A stretch of DNA of 64,000 nucleotides from Valencia hispanica (GCA_963556495.2 OY747710.1:631001-695000); one strand, 5' to 3'; shown: positions 1-13,450, numbered from the stretch's first letter. The notes: generated from the sequence alone by a model not told the origin. Program-made: numbers and translations.

Positions 1-1050
1 GGCGGGGCCGACCGCATCCCCCAAGAGTGGAGCAAAGGAGAACCCCAGGGGAACATCCAGCGGCCACTATGCAGGGGCCCGGGGGGGCAGCAGTGACGAG
101 CCCACGGGCCCCGCCGGCCATGGACCGGGAGAGCCGGGGCCCAGGGGCGCCCCACCCTCCAGCAGGGACCCGACAAGGGACCGGCCGACGAGGGGCCCCC
201 GGCACTGCAGCTATCGCCCCACCGATAGCTGCAGGGGACGGAGCATCCCCAGGCACTTGGACACCAAGTTGTACCAGTCCTGATCCCACGCAACGCAGGG
301 CGCCGAGATCAGGCATCCAACGAGGGCCAGGGCTGGTCCAACCCGCCAATGAACCGACCACGCACGGTGCGCACAGAACAGGTGATCAAACGAGCAGAGA
401 CGCCGGATCCGCATCCCGCCGAGCCACCGAGCAGGTTCCACCCAACAATCCCAAACCTGGCACCCCTAAAAGAGGTGCCCCAACCAACCAAAGGAAGATA
501 TCGGCCCAGCGCGTCGGCCGACCGACACACCGGCCCCAGGCCCGGCCAGGCACGCACCACGTCCGAACCGGATTGACCACCGATGCACCGGCAGGCAGGG
601 GCCCCCGTTACAGGCAGGGAGTGACGGAGGGGAAATAGGCCCCCCATTAAGTGTAAGGCCTGAGGTGTGCCAGGCGAGAGGGCAGCCCAAGATCCAACCT
701 GACAGGCAGACAAAGACATACAGACACAGTCATACGTTCCCTCCCTCTTAAACCCATACATTCTCACTAACTCACCAAGACACCCAAGAAAATTACGCTG
801 TACCCTCACTCACACACCCCATACACACTTCATGCTCCCAGGTCCAGGTACTGATGCCCCAGTAGAGCCACCAGCCCCCGGACCCGAGAGATGGACCCCC
901 TACCTTCTAGGACGGAGACAAGCAGACCGCCAAGGGCCCCACAGTGGCGAAGCAGCCCGACAGCCCAGGACCCAAACCAGACCACCTGTTCCTCCTCGGA
1001 CCCCAACCCCTGATGGCCCGCAGCGAACAGGGGTCATTATCAATTTCTAA
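1..1050. other. GC-rich, C/A-skewed stretch of unknown nature
   Basis: The first kilobase is strongly GC-rich (runs such as ggggcccggggggg near 75-88) and poor in stop codons in several frames, so overlapping ORFs of 60-200 codons appear on both strands. None has a recognisable domain, and their proline, arginine and glycine content follows base composition. Composition changes abruptly to ordinary AT-rich sequence at about 1035. It may be an untranslated part of a dispersed retroelement or a GC-rich satellite. I do not recognise a gene. Confidence 0.35.
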
Positions 1051-1739
1051 ATGTGTAGGTAGGCTTTTGTTGCCCCGCACCATAAGACTGTTAAAGCTTC
1101 TCTACATGATTGATACTGTTTCTGCCAGCCTCTTTGAATTTTTGTTGCTAATATAACTTCTTTTATTGTCTATTTAGGACGAGGACAGATCCTTGATGCT
1201 CGGCTACGTTCCTGTAGCCAGAACTCTGTCCTATCTAGCATCAAATACACAAAAACTCCTTTCTTAACAAAAGGCAAATGACGACATCGTCTGTGCCGAC
1301 CTCCAGGAAATCCTTGGTGCGTATCAATCACAACTTCACAACTATGGTTCAATCAGCCCTTTCTTCCCCTTGTTAGGAAACACCTACAGGTAGTGGCGAC
1401 CAGAAACCAGAAGGAACTGTCAGCTGCAGCACACTTGGCAGGCTCCTTTTGACTCTCCGGTTTTAGTTCTCGCCTGGCAAGGTTTTAATAAATGTGTTTC
1501 ATCTTAATAAAGACTTTTTTATCCATGACAGAAGGAGCTGAAGGTAACGAGGTTTCTAACGGACTGCAGAGAGGAAAACACAGGAGATGATCGCAAACCA
1601 GAGGTGGAAGCTGCAGAAGCTGCAGCTCTGCAGCAACAAACACGTTTACATCAGGACTCTCTGGTCCCTGTAGGGGGCGCTACAGCAGATCCTCCTTCCC
1701 TCCATCCATTTCTCTGTCATCTTCCTCTTGTTCTTCTGC
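1051..1739. other. No gene seen; two AATAAA signals
   Basis: No coding pattern is visible. Two AATAAA hexamers lie at 1487-1492 and 1506-1511, which could mark the 3' end of an old transcript or retroelement. Nothing else supports a transcript. Confidence 0.3.
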
Positions 1740-1990
1740 CCAGCCGACTGCATGGAGTCTCCTCCTGAACAAGCATGTGGTGACAGTGGAGAGCAACAAC
1801 CATCTCAGCCTCACCTGCACCCTGAGCTGTCCCTCTAAGATCCTCCTCTCTAATCCTGACCCGGTTCTTCCTACTGGTTCTACGTCGGTTCTGATTGGTT
1901 CATCTCGTTTCTTCGCTGATCGGACCATTATTCCCCTCTGGTTCTCACGTGTTTCACTTCCAGACAGTTGCAACGATGTGTAACCGGGAC
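1740..1990 (+). pseudogene. Possible decayed Ig-like domain fragment
   Basis: From 1777 one frame gives VTVESNNHLSLTCTLSCPS, which resembles the B-C strand region of an immunoglobulin-like domain (S-L-T-C). A second frame further on gives YWFYVGSDWF, which resembles the C strand with its conserved tryptophan. The two pieces are in different frames, so if this is an Ig exon it is frameshifted. Fish carry many Ig-superfamily receptors with such exons. The match is short and could be chance. Confidence 0.25.
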
Positions 1991-2769
1991 AACAAGGTAT
2001 TGATTTTACAACCGGGAGCAGCTGATTAGCATCTCAAAAGCTCGTTTAACATGTGAACTTTGACCCCAAAGAGCAGCGAGAGCAGGAGGAAGTTTAATCT
2101 ATCTCTTCCATCCATCATAACGGATCGTCCCCCCGACTCCAGCATCTCTCGGACCAAACGACCAAACAGAGACTTAAAGAGGAGCGGCAAAAGCAAAGGA
2201 GGAGGATTAGCATTGATGGAGTCCTCCGGGACATGTTACTGTGGAATAATGTCTGGATACTGAGCTGTTAGCGTGTCATGATGACTGTCATACAGCAACA
2301 GTCTTCAGTCAGAGGCCTCAAATGATTTGTTCACTCAGGATGAAGCAAGTGTTCAAAGGACGCAGACAGAAGGAAAGAGACAAACTTCCATCTTGACGAA
2401 AGCTAAAGAGGAACACGTTCAGCCGTCTGCACCTTCTCAGCTCCACCTGGAGGATCACCTGCACCTCAGCCGGTTCTCCAGGAACAGCGGAGACCAACCC
2501 AGAGCGTGACTCGCTGCAGTCTGAAGGAATTCAAACCAGACGGAGCAACGAGCATCTCTGGAGAAGTTCATTTAATCCCAGCGGAACCAGATCTGGACTG
2601 AGGGCAGAAACAGCAGAATGAAAACAGCTGGGAGAGCTCAGAGAGACATGGCGCCACCTACAGGCTTCAAGCAGCCAAATACGGGTTCTTTCTGAGAGAC
2701 CAGTGGACCTTCTGCTGTCACCTCCAGATCTTTCTGAAGGAAAAAGCCAGAAGTGAAATGATATTTTTT

Positions 2770-3485
2770 AATCCAGCTAGAAACTACAGATCAGGCCTGA
2801 AATCTAGGTGTAGTAATGGACTCAGACCTGAACCTCCAGGGTCACATAAAGGTCAATAACAAGGTCAGCCTTCTATCACCTGAAGAACATCTCTAGGATT
2901 AAAGGACTGATGTCGCAACAGGACCTAGAATAACTCATCCATGCGTTTATCTTTAGTCGGATTGATTACTGCAACAGCGTCTTCACAGGTCTGCCTAAAA
3001 AGTCAATCAGACAGCTGCAGCTGATCCAGAACGCTGCTGCTCGTGTTCCTCACTAGAACCAGGAAAGTAGAGCACATCACCCCAGTTCTAAAGTCCTTAC
3101 ACTGGCTCCCTGTAGCTCAGATCTGCTGTTACTATAGCAACCCCCCCCCCCCCCCCCCCCAGACCAATCAGGTCCTCTAATTCCAGTCGACTCAACATCC
3201 CTAGAATCAGAACCAAACATGGAGAAGCAGCTTTCAGTTTCTATGCTCCTCTAATCTGGAACAAACTTCCAGAAAACTGCAAAGCTGCTGAAACTCTGAG
3301 TTCCTATAAATCACAGCTAAAAACGTTTCTGTTTAGAGCTGCTTTTGAGTCATGCTTTCATGTATCAGATGCTCTGTGTGTGTTTTATGCTTCATTGCTG
3401 TTTTTACTTTATCCCTTAATCATGAAAAGCACCTTGAATTATTACCTTGTTGTTGAACGTTTGTGATAGAAATAAAATGTCCTCT
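2770..3485 (+). mobile_element. LINE 3' fragment (Rex1/L2-like RT C-terminus), copy 1
   Basis: This sequence is nearly identical to 12751-13440. With frameshifts it encodes the C-terminal part of a LINE reverse transcriptase, including the pattern IHAFIFSRIDYCNSVFTGLP and, further on, LHWLPVA. It contains a poly-C tract (about 3139-3160). The end carries AATAAA-like sequence and a CCTTGAATTA tail block also found in the other copies. It lacks about 70 bp that copy 2 retains just before the poly-C tract, but keeps about 90 bp that copy 2 has lost. The family name is an inference. Confidence 0.75.
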
Positions 3486-4475
3486 CCTTATGAGATTCAG
3501 GATGCTGCTGTTTATCTGAGATCTCCTCAGAAGCAGCTTCTCACTTAGATCCTAATAACGCTGGTCCTACAGAAGCTTCAGGAGCAGCAGCCAGATCCAA
3601 GATGGTTCTGCTAACAGCATTTCATTTCATCTAAATCACCTAAATGTTCCTCAGAGGAGCAGAAAATGTTGGGCGGTTTGAAATCAGGAGCCTTTTCAGC
3701 TCTTTTCTGGAGCCGAGAGGAGGAGAAGAAAGATCCGGACGGCGAGCTGAGTAATGACGGGAGGGACCTTCATCCTGAAAGCTCCTGATCCTAATCTGAT
3801 CCTCTGATTGGTTCCTGGCTCCCCTGCTAATGAACGAAGGTCTGGAAATGTAAACTCTGACCAAACAAGGCCTCTGGACCGATCACCCCCCCCCTGACAC
3901 ACACACACGACAGCAAAGAATGTAAACAATTTATGAAATGGGAACAGAACTGTAAAATAAACGGATCTCAGATGAACCTTTTATTAATGCTCTTTCATCT
4001 CTTTATTTCTGGAACAAACGGCCTCAACCTGAAAGGTTCTGTTGGACAGAACCAAAGCTGCAAGAGTCCAGAAGCTCCGTTTCTGGAATCAACTCTGATT
4101 ATTTATTCTACTTTAATGCTACTCTGAGGAGAAGCGTCCGGCCGGCAGCTGGGCTCCGGGGTGTTAGGAGGTGGTTTCATGGTCTGGGCCAGGATCGTCT
4201 CCTCCTCTCTGATGCAGAGATTCTACAGCTTTCTGGACCACATCTTCTCCAGGGACGATCACGCGAGGAAGAGGAGGGGCTGTTCCTGAAACCGTGTACA
4301 TTCCTGATGAGGAAACTCACTGTCTTATTTCCAGCTTTGTTTTCCGTCGTCAGACTGAAAACTCATGAAAAAAGAGACGAGAAGAAAACAAAGAGTCTCT
4401 GGAGAGAGAGGAGGGAGGTTGCAGCAGAATTTGGTGCCACGGTTTGTGGAGAAGGATGATGCTCCAACATGACGC
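3486..4475. other. No gene seen
   Basis: Ordinary non-coding sequence. A short segment near 4160-4200 reads GVLGGGFMVW, faintly like the GGG-VMVW motif of Tc1-like transposases, but the support is too weak to call an element. Confidence 0.3.
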
Positions 4476-4542
4476 CATCATCATCATCGTCATCACCATC
4501 ATCATCATCATCATCGTCATCATCATCATCATCATCATCATC
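4476..4542. repeat. (ATC)n microsatellite
   Basis: About 67 bp of ATC trinucleotides with a few GTC and ACC interruptions. Confidence 0.9.
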
Positions 4543-5751
4543 CCGGCTGAAGCTGCAGCTCCGTCAGCTATCGGCTCATCTACAATAAACACTCAGTAAT
4601 GTAAAGGCAGGAAGTGAAGTTAAGCTTTAAGGTTTTCCAGTGAAACCGAATCCCTTAATGAAGAGGAAATCACTGAAAGCAGAAAGTACTCCTGGTCCTA
4701 GTGGGAGCAGAAAGGCAAGAAAACTCTGGGAACTGTTGTTCAGACCGGATGGAATCAATTTAAAGCCAGACGACGCAGAGGACACGACTAAAATATTATT
4801 CGTAGAGCAGCTTTCAAGACAAATCAATCACAAAAATCAAAAACAAACCAGAAATATATTAAAATACAGAAAAAGAAAGTTAAGAAAAGGCCATTCTAAA
4901 AGTAAGAGCCTTTAAAAGCGTTAACAGAGAACTGCAAAGTCGTGGAGCCACTGAGCAAAAAGCTCTTTCTGCCTTTGTCTCCATTCCTTTGTGAGGAACT
5001 GTTAGCAGCTCAGGAACCTGCTGGGGACAGATAGATGTAAGTGCACTAAGGGGTGCACTAACTTCTGCTCCTCAGGCCACTGAGCGAATGACTCATTGAA
5101 GATGAGGAACTTTCACTGACTTGTGATGATTATGAATATTTCTGAGTGACCAGCAGCAGTTCCTTCATGATACCTCATGATTCTACGTCCTATAGTGTGT
5201 CTGCTGCTGTTTCACAGAGAAAACATTTTTATACACAGCAGCAATCAGCAGGTTTACACCAACATCATATGCAGGATTATCAACAGGTTTTTACCTTATT
5301 AGGACATGGAGAAAACCTGATTATCCTCACGCTGCATGAAGAATAACAGCTGGAATATTCACACTGGTTAAACTAAAGCTGAGGAAAACAGGCGAGTCGA
5401 GGAACAAAGAGCTGCAGCATTCATCATTCAGAACCTCCAGAGTTACTTACAGATGTGCCGCTCTGCGTCCGCTCCCTCCAGGCACCAGATACCCGAGTCC
5501 CACAGCCATGTAGGGAGGCGCCGGCCCGGTTCTGCAGGAAACACCTCCGGCCGTCAGCTCCTCCCTCCGCCCTGCTGCAGAGGTGGAGGAACTCTGGAAG
5601 ATCAGCTGCAGCTGCAGCAGATCAGCTTGGAAAAGGGCCATGTGCTCACAGCCGGGTCTTCTGAGAGCGTTAGTTACTGCAAAGCCTGGAAGGTTTCAGT
5701 AAAACGGGTCCAAGAACCTTCTTCTACCAAACAACACCTCTCACATGTTGA

Positions 5752-6030
<279 letters not shown>

Positions 6031-6586
6031 GAAACAAAGCTGAGTTCTCTGGTCTCCAGCTTGTCTCAGAGGGACATGTCTTGTAGCTCCATGTTCTGAG
6101 GAAGACCTCAGCATGTGGATGAAGAGCTTCCTCCTAAAGCAGCAGTCTGGGAGGAATGGTTCCCAGTAGATTCTCCCAACCTGTAGATCCCAGATCCATC
6201 ACCTTCATCCCACCGGGTTCTGCAGCACGGACCACACAGACGTCCCCAACAAACCGGACCGACCCTTCGGGAATCCTTTGCTCGGCTTCATGATGAGGCT
6301 GTTCATGCATTCAATAAAACGTGTGATGCTGTAACGAATAAATTCAGTTTAAGTGTCTTGATGTTTTCTGCCTATTTGGAAATATGAAGAAAACGTTTTT
6401 CTACTGAAAACACTTCAGATTTGACGTTTTAATTATCAGGGTGTTGAGGAATTGGACCTAAACGCAGACGGACAAACTTATAAATATTGCTCAGGCAGCT
6501 ACAAGAAGGGAATACAAGAGGAGAGGGAAAAGAGGGATGAAAAGATGGAGAATCCAGCGGAGAATTGAAGTGATCTGGGAGCTGAA

Positions 6587-6863
6587 GGCCTGGTTCACAC
6601 TGAAGGATTTCTTAGGCCGATTCTAGCCTCGAATATCCCCGATTGGATTGTCTTGGCCCGATATCACAGCGTTTGTGGTGTTTAGCCAATCAGAAAGCGA
6701 GCCGGCAGGCAGCAATAGAAATGTTTGTGAGTAAAATCGGTTTGTGTGGCCGCGCTCCGCACACTGTAGGACCCAAACAGGAATAGCCACAATCTTTTAA
6801 TCACTATCTGTGGGGCCTGAAACCCTTGTGACAATTTTAAAGTCCTGTCGTGTGAACCAGGCC
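6587..6863. mobile_element. MITE with 14-bp terminal inverted repeats
   Basis: GGCCTGGTTCACAC at 6587-6600 is the exact inverse complement of GTGTGAACCAGGCC at 6850-6863, bounding a 277-bp unit with no ORF. This is the structure of a non-autonomous DNA transposon. No clear target-site duplication is visible, so the superfamily is not assigned. Confidence 0.65.
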
Positions 6864-7904
6864 CAAGTATACTGAGGAGGAGGGAAGAAGGGCGCAGAAA
6901 CCAGAGGAGATAATCAAGACTAAATGGATGCAGCTGGGAGAGAGACAGAGAGTCAGAAGTGGGAGATCGACAATAAGTTGCAGCTGGGACAGGAGGAAGA
7001 CAAAGCAGAGAAAAACTTAAATCACGAAATGATCATTCTAGATGCATAACAACAAATAAGCATAAAGTAACACAGAGGAATGAACTACGAAAACAAAACC
7101 TACAGAAGGAGATATCAAAAACAGACAAAGATCTTGTTCAGGTATGGCAGAAGCTCAAGAAGTGTGAAATTACCTTGGAAAACTTTGTTTATTTCTGAAA
7201 ATATGTTGGAAAAGTGAAGCTGATTTAAAAGAATCGGTTTATTCCTGGAAATAATAACGTTTTTCCCGGTCAACGTTGGTTTCCAGGTCATGAATACCAA
7301 GAGGGAGTAAAACGGAAGAATCCAGCGAAGAAACAATGAGGCAGGAGTGGAACGGGACAAAGGAACCCGATGAACTAATCAGAGGAGATGTGGAACAGCC
7401 GTGGCAAAGCAGAGAAACTGAGGGCGGAGACTAAACACGGAGGGAGCTGGACTAGAAACCAAAAGGAAAAGGACGGAGAAATAAATTCAAAGGTACTAAA
7501 CAAAGAAACACCAAGGAAGGAACCCATATGGCAACACCTTTCTAACAATAATGAACACGGAGAAAGAACTGTCTATGGCAAGGCCTTCAGAACATAAATG
7601 ATCAAGGAGAAGAATCATCACAGAATCGTCTGGGTTTGATTTTTCCACGGAAGTACAGATTTAAATCAAAAGGTTTTATCTGAGTAAAATGAGATTTTAT
7701 ATCATATATGACATCATATTAAATTATAAATATTATATCATGCTATATTATGGTATGTAATATTACATTGTATTAATACATGCTTTTTATTAGATTTTAT
7801 TCTCTGAAACATGATATTCTTTTAAAATAAAAATGTTTGAACTCAAACCAAACCCAGACTGCGGTTTACCAACAGCCACTAAGGGAACAAAGAGCTAACT
7901 TTTT
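6864..7904. other. No gene seen
   Basis: A-rich sequence with short ORFs of no recognisable product. Some text near 7390-7600 resembles degenerate untranslated retroelement sequence, but nothing is assignable. Confidence 0.3.
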
Positions 7905-8070
7905 TCTTCTTCTTCTTCTTCTTCTTCTTCTTCTTCTTCTTCTTCTTCTTCTTCTTCTTCTTCTTCTTCTTCTTCTTCTTCTTCTTCTTCTTCTTCTTCT
8001 TCTTCTTCTTCTTCTTCTTCTTCTTCTTCTTCTTCTTCTTCTTCTTCTTCTTCTTCTTCTTCTTCTTCTT
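7905..8070. repeat. (CTT)n microsatellite
   Basis: About 166 bp of pure CTT/AAG trinucleotide, a homopurine-homopyrimidine tract able in principle to form triplex DNA. The poly-Leu and poly-Arg ORFs across it are artefacts of the repeat. Confidence 0.95.
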
Positions 8071-9897
8071 CCCAGAGTAAAACCTAAAACCTGAATCTGT
8101 GTCTGCTGGAAAACCATCCTCAGCGTTTCCTCCCGGTTGAGCTTCAGGTTCTGAGATGAACCTTCGGCGCGTCGTTGTTGTTCTGACTCACAGAGAGGAG
8201 GATGAAGGCAGCTGGTTAAATCTTCAATCACTGAAGTTTCACTCCCAAAGAAACGATTGAATCCTCTTGCAGATTCACACTTTAAACCTCAGAGGGAGAC
8301 CAAGCTGCAGATTCACACACAAACCACCGGGAACTCATGTTGGAGTCTAGTTTTCTGACCCACATGCTGAACACCACTACAGAGACCAGTTGTGGTGAAA
8401 TAAAAACTGTTTATTGAAACTATGAATGTAGATAGATCTCTGGAACCAGGAACACAGCACAGAGGAATGGAGAACTGTAGAACGGGAAGATCAGAGGTGA
8501 GGAGTTGTTCTTGACTGGTGAGAATTGTTTCAGGATCGCCTTACTGTCAGAAGGTGGTGATGATGATGCCAGGGAGGAGAAGCTAGGCGTCCGGGACGTC
8601 TGCGAGATCTTCCTACCATGATGAGGACTGATTTCTGAGGGCGGACAGGCAGAGCTTGAAGCCGGAGCGAGGAGACGGATGGAGCAGGAGCCAGAGGACG
8701 GTCAGACATGGAGGGAGAACCAGAGCTTATGGAGAAGCTGGAGAACGGATCGCTGGTAGAGACACAGCTGGTCACGGAGGAACCGTGGAAGGAGCACAGG
8801 TAGGATTAACTCAGGTGAGTCACAGGAAATACTTTTCAGTAGGAAAACACCAGGAGACACGGAGGGCTAGAGGCTACCATGGAGATGCAACACTCAGGCG
8901 AAGAAGGTCTGACAGCCAGCTTCCTTTAAAAGGGGCTGTGTGGAGTTTGACAGTTTTGTGCTCATGATTGCCCCCTCAGGCCAAACGCGTAACTGCAGCC
9001 TCAATGGAAAGCTCATGCATGAGGCACGCAGGCTGTTTGATTAGCGACATAGCTTTACAAAGTTTAGATACACACCATAGTTGTTTCTCACAATTCCAAG
9101 AAATTATCAAAACAATGTCCTCAGCTGTGGACAGACATAACATTAAACAAGAACACTAAAAAAATCTTCCTGCTATTGGAGATGCACGGACACAGCTGCT
9201 GTGAAAGCATCAACAACACTTTTTTCCCACGTATTTAGTAATAACTTCTTACCATTCGAGCAAAAATGACGCCAACTGCTCGTCTTTTCTCATCCCCAGA
9301 AATTCTTCTTCTCGAATGCCGAACGATCTTTGCCTACGACGATCAGACCCCATTTTTCGCCCTTTTGGTCGCACTCGAATAAACTCTTTGCTTTTTTCTT
9401 TTAGTTGCGGTCTGGGCTGGAGTTTCGCCGGTGCGCTGAATCCATCCTTTGAAAGTCGCCTCTCGCTCTGCGGCTTCAGGATTTATTATGGAGATAGCGA
9501 AAGCTACACTTCAGCGTGAACGCGTATGACGTCATTACGCTCCCCCTGGGAAGGAGGCGTGAAATCTGCTTGTTCGACCCAAGGCTCTGTCTGTTTCAAT
9601 GAATTTAAGTGAATTTACAGGCATAAAGAGGCAACCGCTGTGAAAAGGCCAGGGCTCATTCTACTGACCACTGCATTGCTGGAGGAATTTGTACATATTT
9701 CTTTGTGGTTAAACGTTACGTATTGTCCCTTTTCTAGACCCGCTGATGAGCCTCGGGGGGGAACTCATCTTTGAGTTTGAGGGTCTTTTCCAGTTTAAGG
9801 GTGTATTTTTAATCAGAGAGGTACTATACGACGTCAGGATTATTCTGGATTTTCCATCACTCTGGAATCTTCTGTGCAAGAAAAGGACACTCTGAAG
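8071..9897. other. No supported gene
   Basis: No exon, transposase or RT signature was found. Short ORFs at 8530-8967 have no recognisable domain. Confidence 0.3.
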
Positions 9898-10100
9898 CAG
9901 AGGTGTCCAACTCCAGTCCTCGAGGTCCTGCAATCGTTAGATGTGTTTCTGGTCCAAAACAACCGAATCAAATGGTTATATTGCATCCTCAGCAGGCAGT
10001 TAGGTTCTACTGAGTCCTGCAGATCACCTAATTATTTGATTCAGGTGTGTTGAAACAGAGACATGTCTAAAAGTTGCAGGACTGGAGTTGGACACCTACG
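9898..10100. mobile_element. hAT-type MITE
   Basis: This 203-bp unit has termini cagAGGTGTCCAACTCCAGTC and the near-inverse GACTGGAGTTGGACACCTacg. It is flanked by 8-bp near-direct repeats, CTCTGAAG (9890-9897) and CTCTGGAG (10101-10108), which differ at one base. An 8-bp target duplication is the hallmark of hAT elements, and this terminal sequence is typical of an abundant fish MITE family. Confidence 0.75.
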
Positions 10101-10699
10101 CTCTGGAGGAAACAAGAACATTTTAGGCTTTTAGGCATTTTAGTGATGAATTCACTCTGAAATCTGTTTTTAGTCCAAACATGCTGTGAAAACAGAGGAA
10201 CCATTTGCTGCAGTGATTTATGTCTGCAGATAGAGATGAGCTGTCCTTCCTTTCAGAAGAATAAAGGCTGTTTGAGCAGAGCGGGTGGTTCATGAATCTG
10301 TCTTCAGGTCTTCAGATCCTTTTAGGGAAACAACACGACTCCTCGTTGGATAAACTTTACATTTCAGCTGGAGGTTGCTGTTTGAAGGTCAGGGTGTTTT
10401 CATTGGAGCTGAAAGTGTGTCAGACTCTTGAGAGTTCATGTTTCTCCGCTCGTGATTTATTCCTGCAGACGTGACTCACAAGAATTTTCTGAAGAACTGT
10501 GGTCGGCCGTGGAGGAGGGTTCTCCCTGGGAATCATGGAAAGAAGTCTGCTGTCAAAACTGATAACCAGAAAGGAGATGGTGACCTTCAGACCAACCTCC
10601 TGAGGGTCATTAGCACCTCTGAGAATGTCTCTGTGGTCATTTCCCAGGACCTCTGCTTATCTGTGACGTCTGTAAACAAGATCTGAATCGGTTTCTAAT

Positions 10700-10935
10700 C
10701 CGACTCAAGGTTCTCCAGGAAACACGTTAAACCCAAACCAAAGTTGTTCGTTAGAAAGTAGCAGGAACCAGACGTCGTCTTTTTTAGGAGGAAATAAACT
10801 GTTGTTGTTCAGCAGTGGGAAGATCGATGTATCATAATCTGCATAATTGGAAAAAAATAGATGCGATATTTCCTCCAGAGAGAGGCCCGAGTACAGAGCC
10901 CTGGGGAACTCCATGAGGTAGAACACAAACACAAA
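10700..10935 (-). mobile_element. LINE reverse transcriptase fragment
   Basis: Read on the minus strand, this contains HGVPQGSVLGPL, the RT motif B region of non-LTR retrotransposons, followed by a degraded YAD box (NYADYDTSIF) in a shifted frame. It is a short, broken piece of an L2/CR1-type RT. Confidence 0.65.
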
Positions 10936-11099
10936 TCACTAAAACTTCCCAAATGGTTCAGTTTTAGCTGGAAGTTTGATACACTGGGTCAAAGGTCAAA
11001 CAGACATACTGGACCCTGAAGCAATCGGTGTTTGTAAAAACTGATCTGCTCTTTTCCAGGTTCTAAAATACTTTAATTAGGTTTTAACTAGAAAAACAC

Positions 11100-11760
11100 A
11101 AAAGATTCAAAGCTGTTATTATTTATTAAACCGAGATAAAGTAGGTGGAAAAACCTCCATCAGCTTCTCTCGATTCTGGTCCAACTCTTCTTTCAAATGT
11201 TGCTTCAGTTCATCATGGTTTCTGCTCAGCTCAGCCTGGACTTTGACTAGGCCACTGCATCGCCTTTATTCTTTTCTCCTTCAGACCTGCAAGACAAGCC
11301 CAGATCATCATCCCTCCTCCACCGTGCTTCACAGCTGGTCTGAGGTCTTTAGTTTCCTCGATCCTGGTTCTGTCTATCATGGTCCAAAATCTCCACTCTG
11401 GTCTCCTCTGTCCCAGAAGTCCATCCAGAAGAAGCTCTGCTAACCTCAGTCCTGCCGCCATCTTGTTTTTCCTTCCAAGCAGCCATGCTGGTTCAGGGTC
11501 ATGACCTTTAACCTCTAACCTGCTAGCTGAGGCCTGTAGAGTCTGAGATGGAGCTCTGACCTTGGGTTGAATCTGCTGGGACGTCCACTCAGCTGCTGAG
11601 ACGTTCTCCTCTCCAGAGGATGATGGACTTCAGGTGGTCTGGAGATGACCTTTGACCCTTCCCTGGTTGAATAACCTTCAGCACCACTATACATGGACTC
11701 CTTCAGACTTAGAAAAACAGGCTTCAGATCATCATTGCTCAACCTAAAGCTGGATCATTT
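11100..11760 (-). mobile_element. Decayed Tc1-like DNA transposon (transposase remnant)
   Basis: On the minus strand the order of a Tc1-like transposase is preserved in pieces. An N-terminal DNA-binding part with GRPSRFNPRS (about 11600-11540) comes first, then MAAGLRLAELL (near 11460). A catalytic-core part RPAVKHGGGGMMIWACLAG (near 11330-11290) follows, then IKAMQWPSQSPG and a C-terminal LKQHLKEELDQ. The segment containing the second catalytic Asp (DNDPKH block) is missing, so it cannot be active. Frameshifts and deletions are present. A shorter copy in the opposite orientation lies at about 47110-47290. Confidence 0.75.
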
Positions 11761-12102
11761 TCCAGAACATAACTAAGATGCACATCTGCTCATTAACAGC
11801 TCTGAAATTCTTTATAGCTGTTGAAAAAACATTGGTTCCTCTTGACTGTAAACCTCATAACCGAGCCAGAACCAGAAAGAAGTCTGATATCATGTTGTGG
11901 AGCTCCATATGTTCTCAGCATCTGGCTGTAAATTCTCACTTATCATTTCCATATGTTCAGAAACTGTAAATATGCAGAGAAGAACATGTTCTCTGTGGGG
12001 GGTTTATTCTCCACCAGCTCAGCCTGAACCCAGCAGCTTAGTGGTCCAGGATGAACCCCACCTACCACCCTTAGACCACCGCTGGTATAGCAAGAGTAGA
12101 AA

Positions 12103-13450
12103 ATGAACAGGGTGACCATCAAGGAGCTGGAATGTGCAGCTTGGCCCCTGGAGGTCATGAGAGGTGCCATGACCAACCGTTTTGATGTTTCTCAGTCTGG
12201 TTTCCGTGGTAACCACAGCCCTGAGACTGTCCTAGTCAAAGTTTTCAGAGACATCCGCATAAATACAGACTGTGGTAGAACCACAGTGCTGGTTCTGTTG
12301 GACCTCGGTGTTGATCATGGTATATTATTAGAACGACTGGAGAGCTGGGTCAGACTCTCTGGTACAGGACTTGGCTGGTTCGAGTCTTACCTAAAGAACA
12401 GGGACTTCTTTGTTTCAATAGGAAACTTTTCATCAGAACAAACAGAAATCACATGTGGGGTGCCCCAGGGCTCCATCCTGGGGCCCCTCCAGTTTAATAT
12501 CTACATGCTCCCACTAGCCCAGATTATAACAACCAATAACATTAGCTACCATAACTATGCACATGATACTCAGCTCTACATTACGGTGTCACCAGGTGAC
12601 TTTGAACCCATCCAAACCCTAAGTAAATACATCGAGTAAATCAATGGATGGATGTGCCATAACTTTCTCCAGCTGAACAGAAACAAAACAGAAGTAATTA
12701 CTTTTGGACCTAAAGAGGAACGATCAACAATCAGCACACAGCTTCAGTTAATACAGCTAGAAACTACTGATCAGGCCTGAAATCTAGGTGTAGTAATGGA
12801 CTCAGACCTGAACCTCCAGGGTCACATAAAGGTCAATAACAAGGTCAGCCTTCTATCACCTGAAGAACATCTCTAGGATTAAAGGACTGATGTCACAACA
12901 GGACCTAGAAAAACTCATCCATGCGTTTATCTTTAGTTGGATTGATTACTGCAACAGTGTCTTCACAGGTCTGCCTAAAAAGTCAATCAGACAGCTGCAG
13001 CTGATCCAGAACGCTGCTGCTTGTGTTCCTCACTAGAACCAGGAAAGTAGAGCACATCACCCCAGTTCTAAAGTCCTTACACTGGCTCCCTGTAGCTCAG
13101 AGAATAGACTTCAAAATACGTCTACTGGTTTATAAATCATTACATGGCTTAGCACCAAAGTATGTTGATCTACTGTTACTATAGCAACCCCCCCCCCCCC
13201 CCTAGACCAATCAGGTCCTCTAGTTCCAGTCGACTCATCATCCCTAGAATCAGAACCAAACATGGAGAAGCAGCTTTCACTTTCTATGATCCTCTAATCT
13301 GGAACAAACTTCCAGAAAACTGCAAAGCTGCTGTTTTATGCTTTTACTGCTGTTCTATTGCTGCTTTTATTTTATTTTATCCCCTAATCATGTAAAACAC
13401 CTTGAATTGCCTTGTTGTTAAAAGTGTCCTATACAAATTAAATTGCCTCG
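12103..13450 (+). mobile_element. LINE fragment (Rex1/L2-like), RT domain to 3' end, copy 2
   Basis: An ORF at 12103-12639 encodes RT motifs: [15 protein letters not shown] (motif 2a region), [18 protein letters not shown] (motif A, with the usual D-A-F-D degraded), [12 protein letters not shown] (motif B) and the degraded active site NYAHDTQLY in place of YADDTQ. After a stop, the thumb/C-terminus continues with frameshifts to about 13320. A poly-C tract (about 13189-13202) and an AT-rich tail ending near the CCTTGAATTGCCTTG block follow. It is 5'-truncated and mutated at the catalytic Asp pair, so dead. Its 3' half is near-identical to 2770-3485. Confidence 0.8.

Noticed and set aside
4140..4330. 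Tc1-like transposase fragment (GGGFMVW)
   Set aside because: Only one short motif; no inverted repeats or other transposase blocks.
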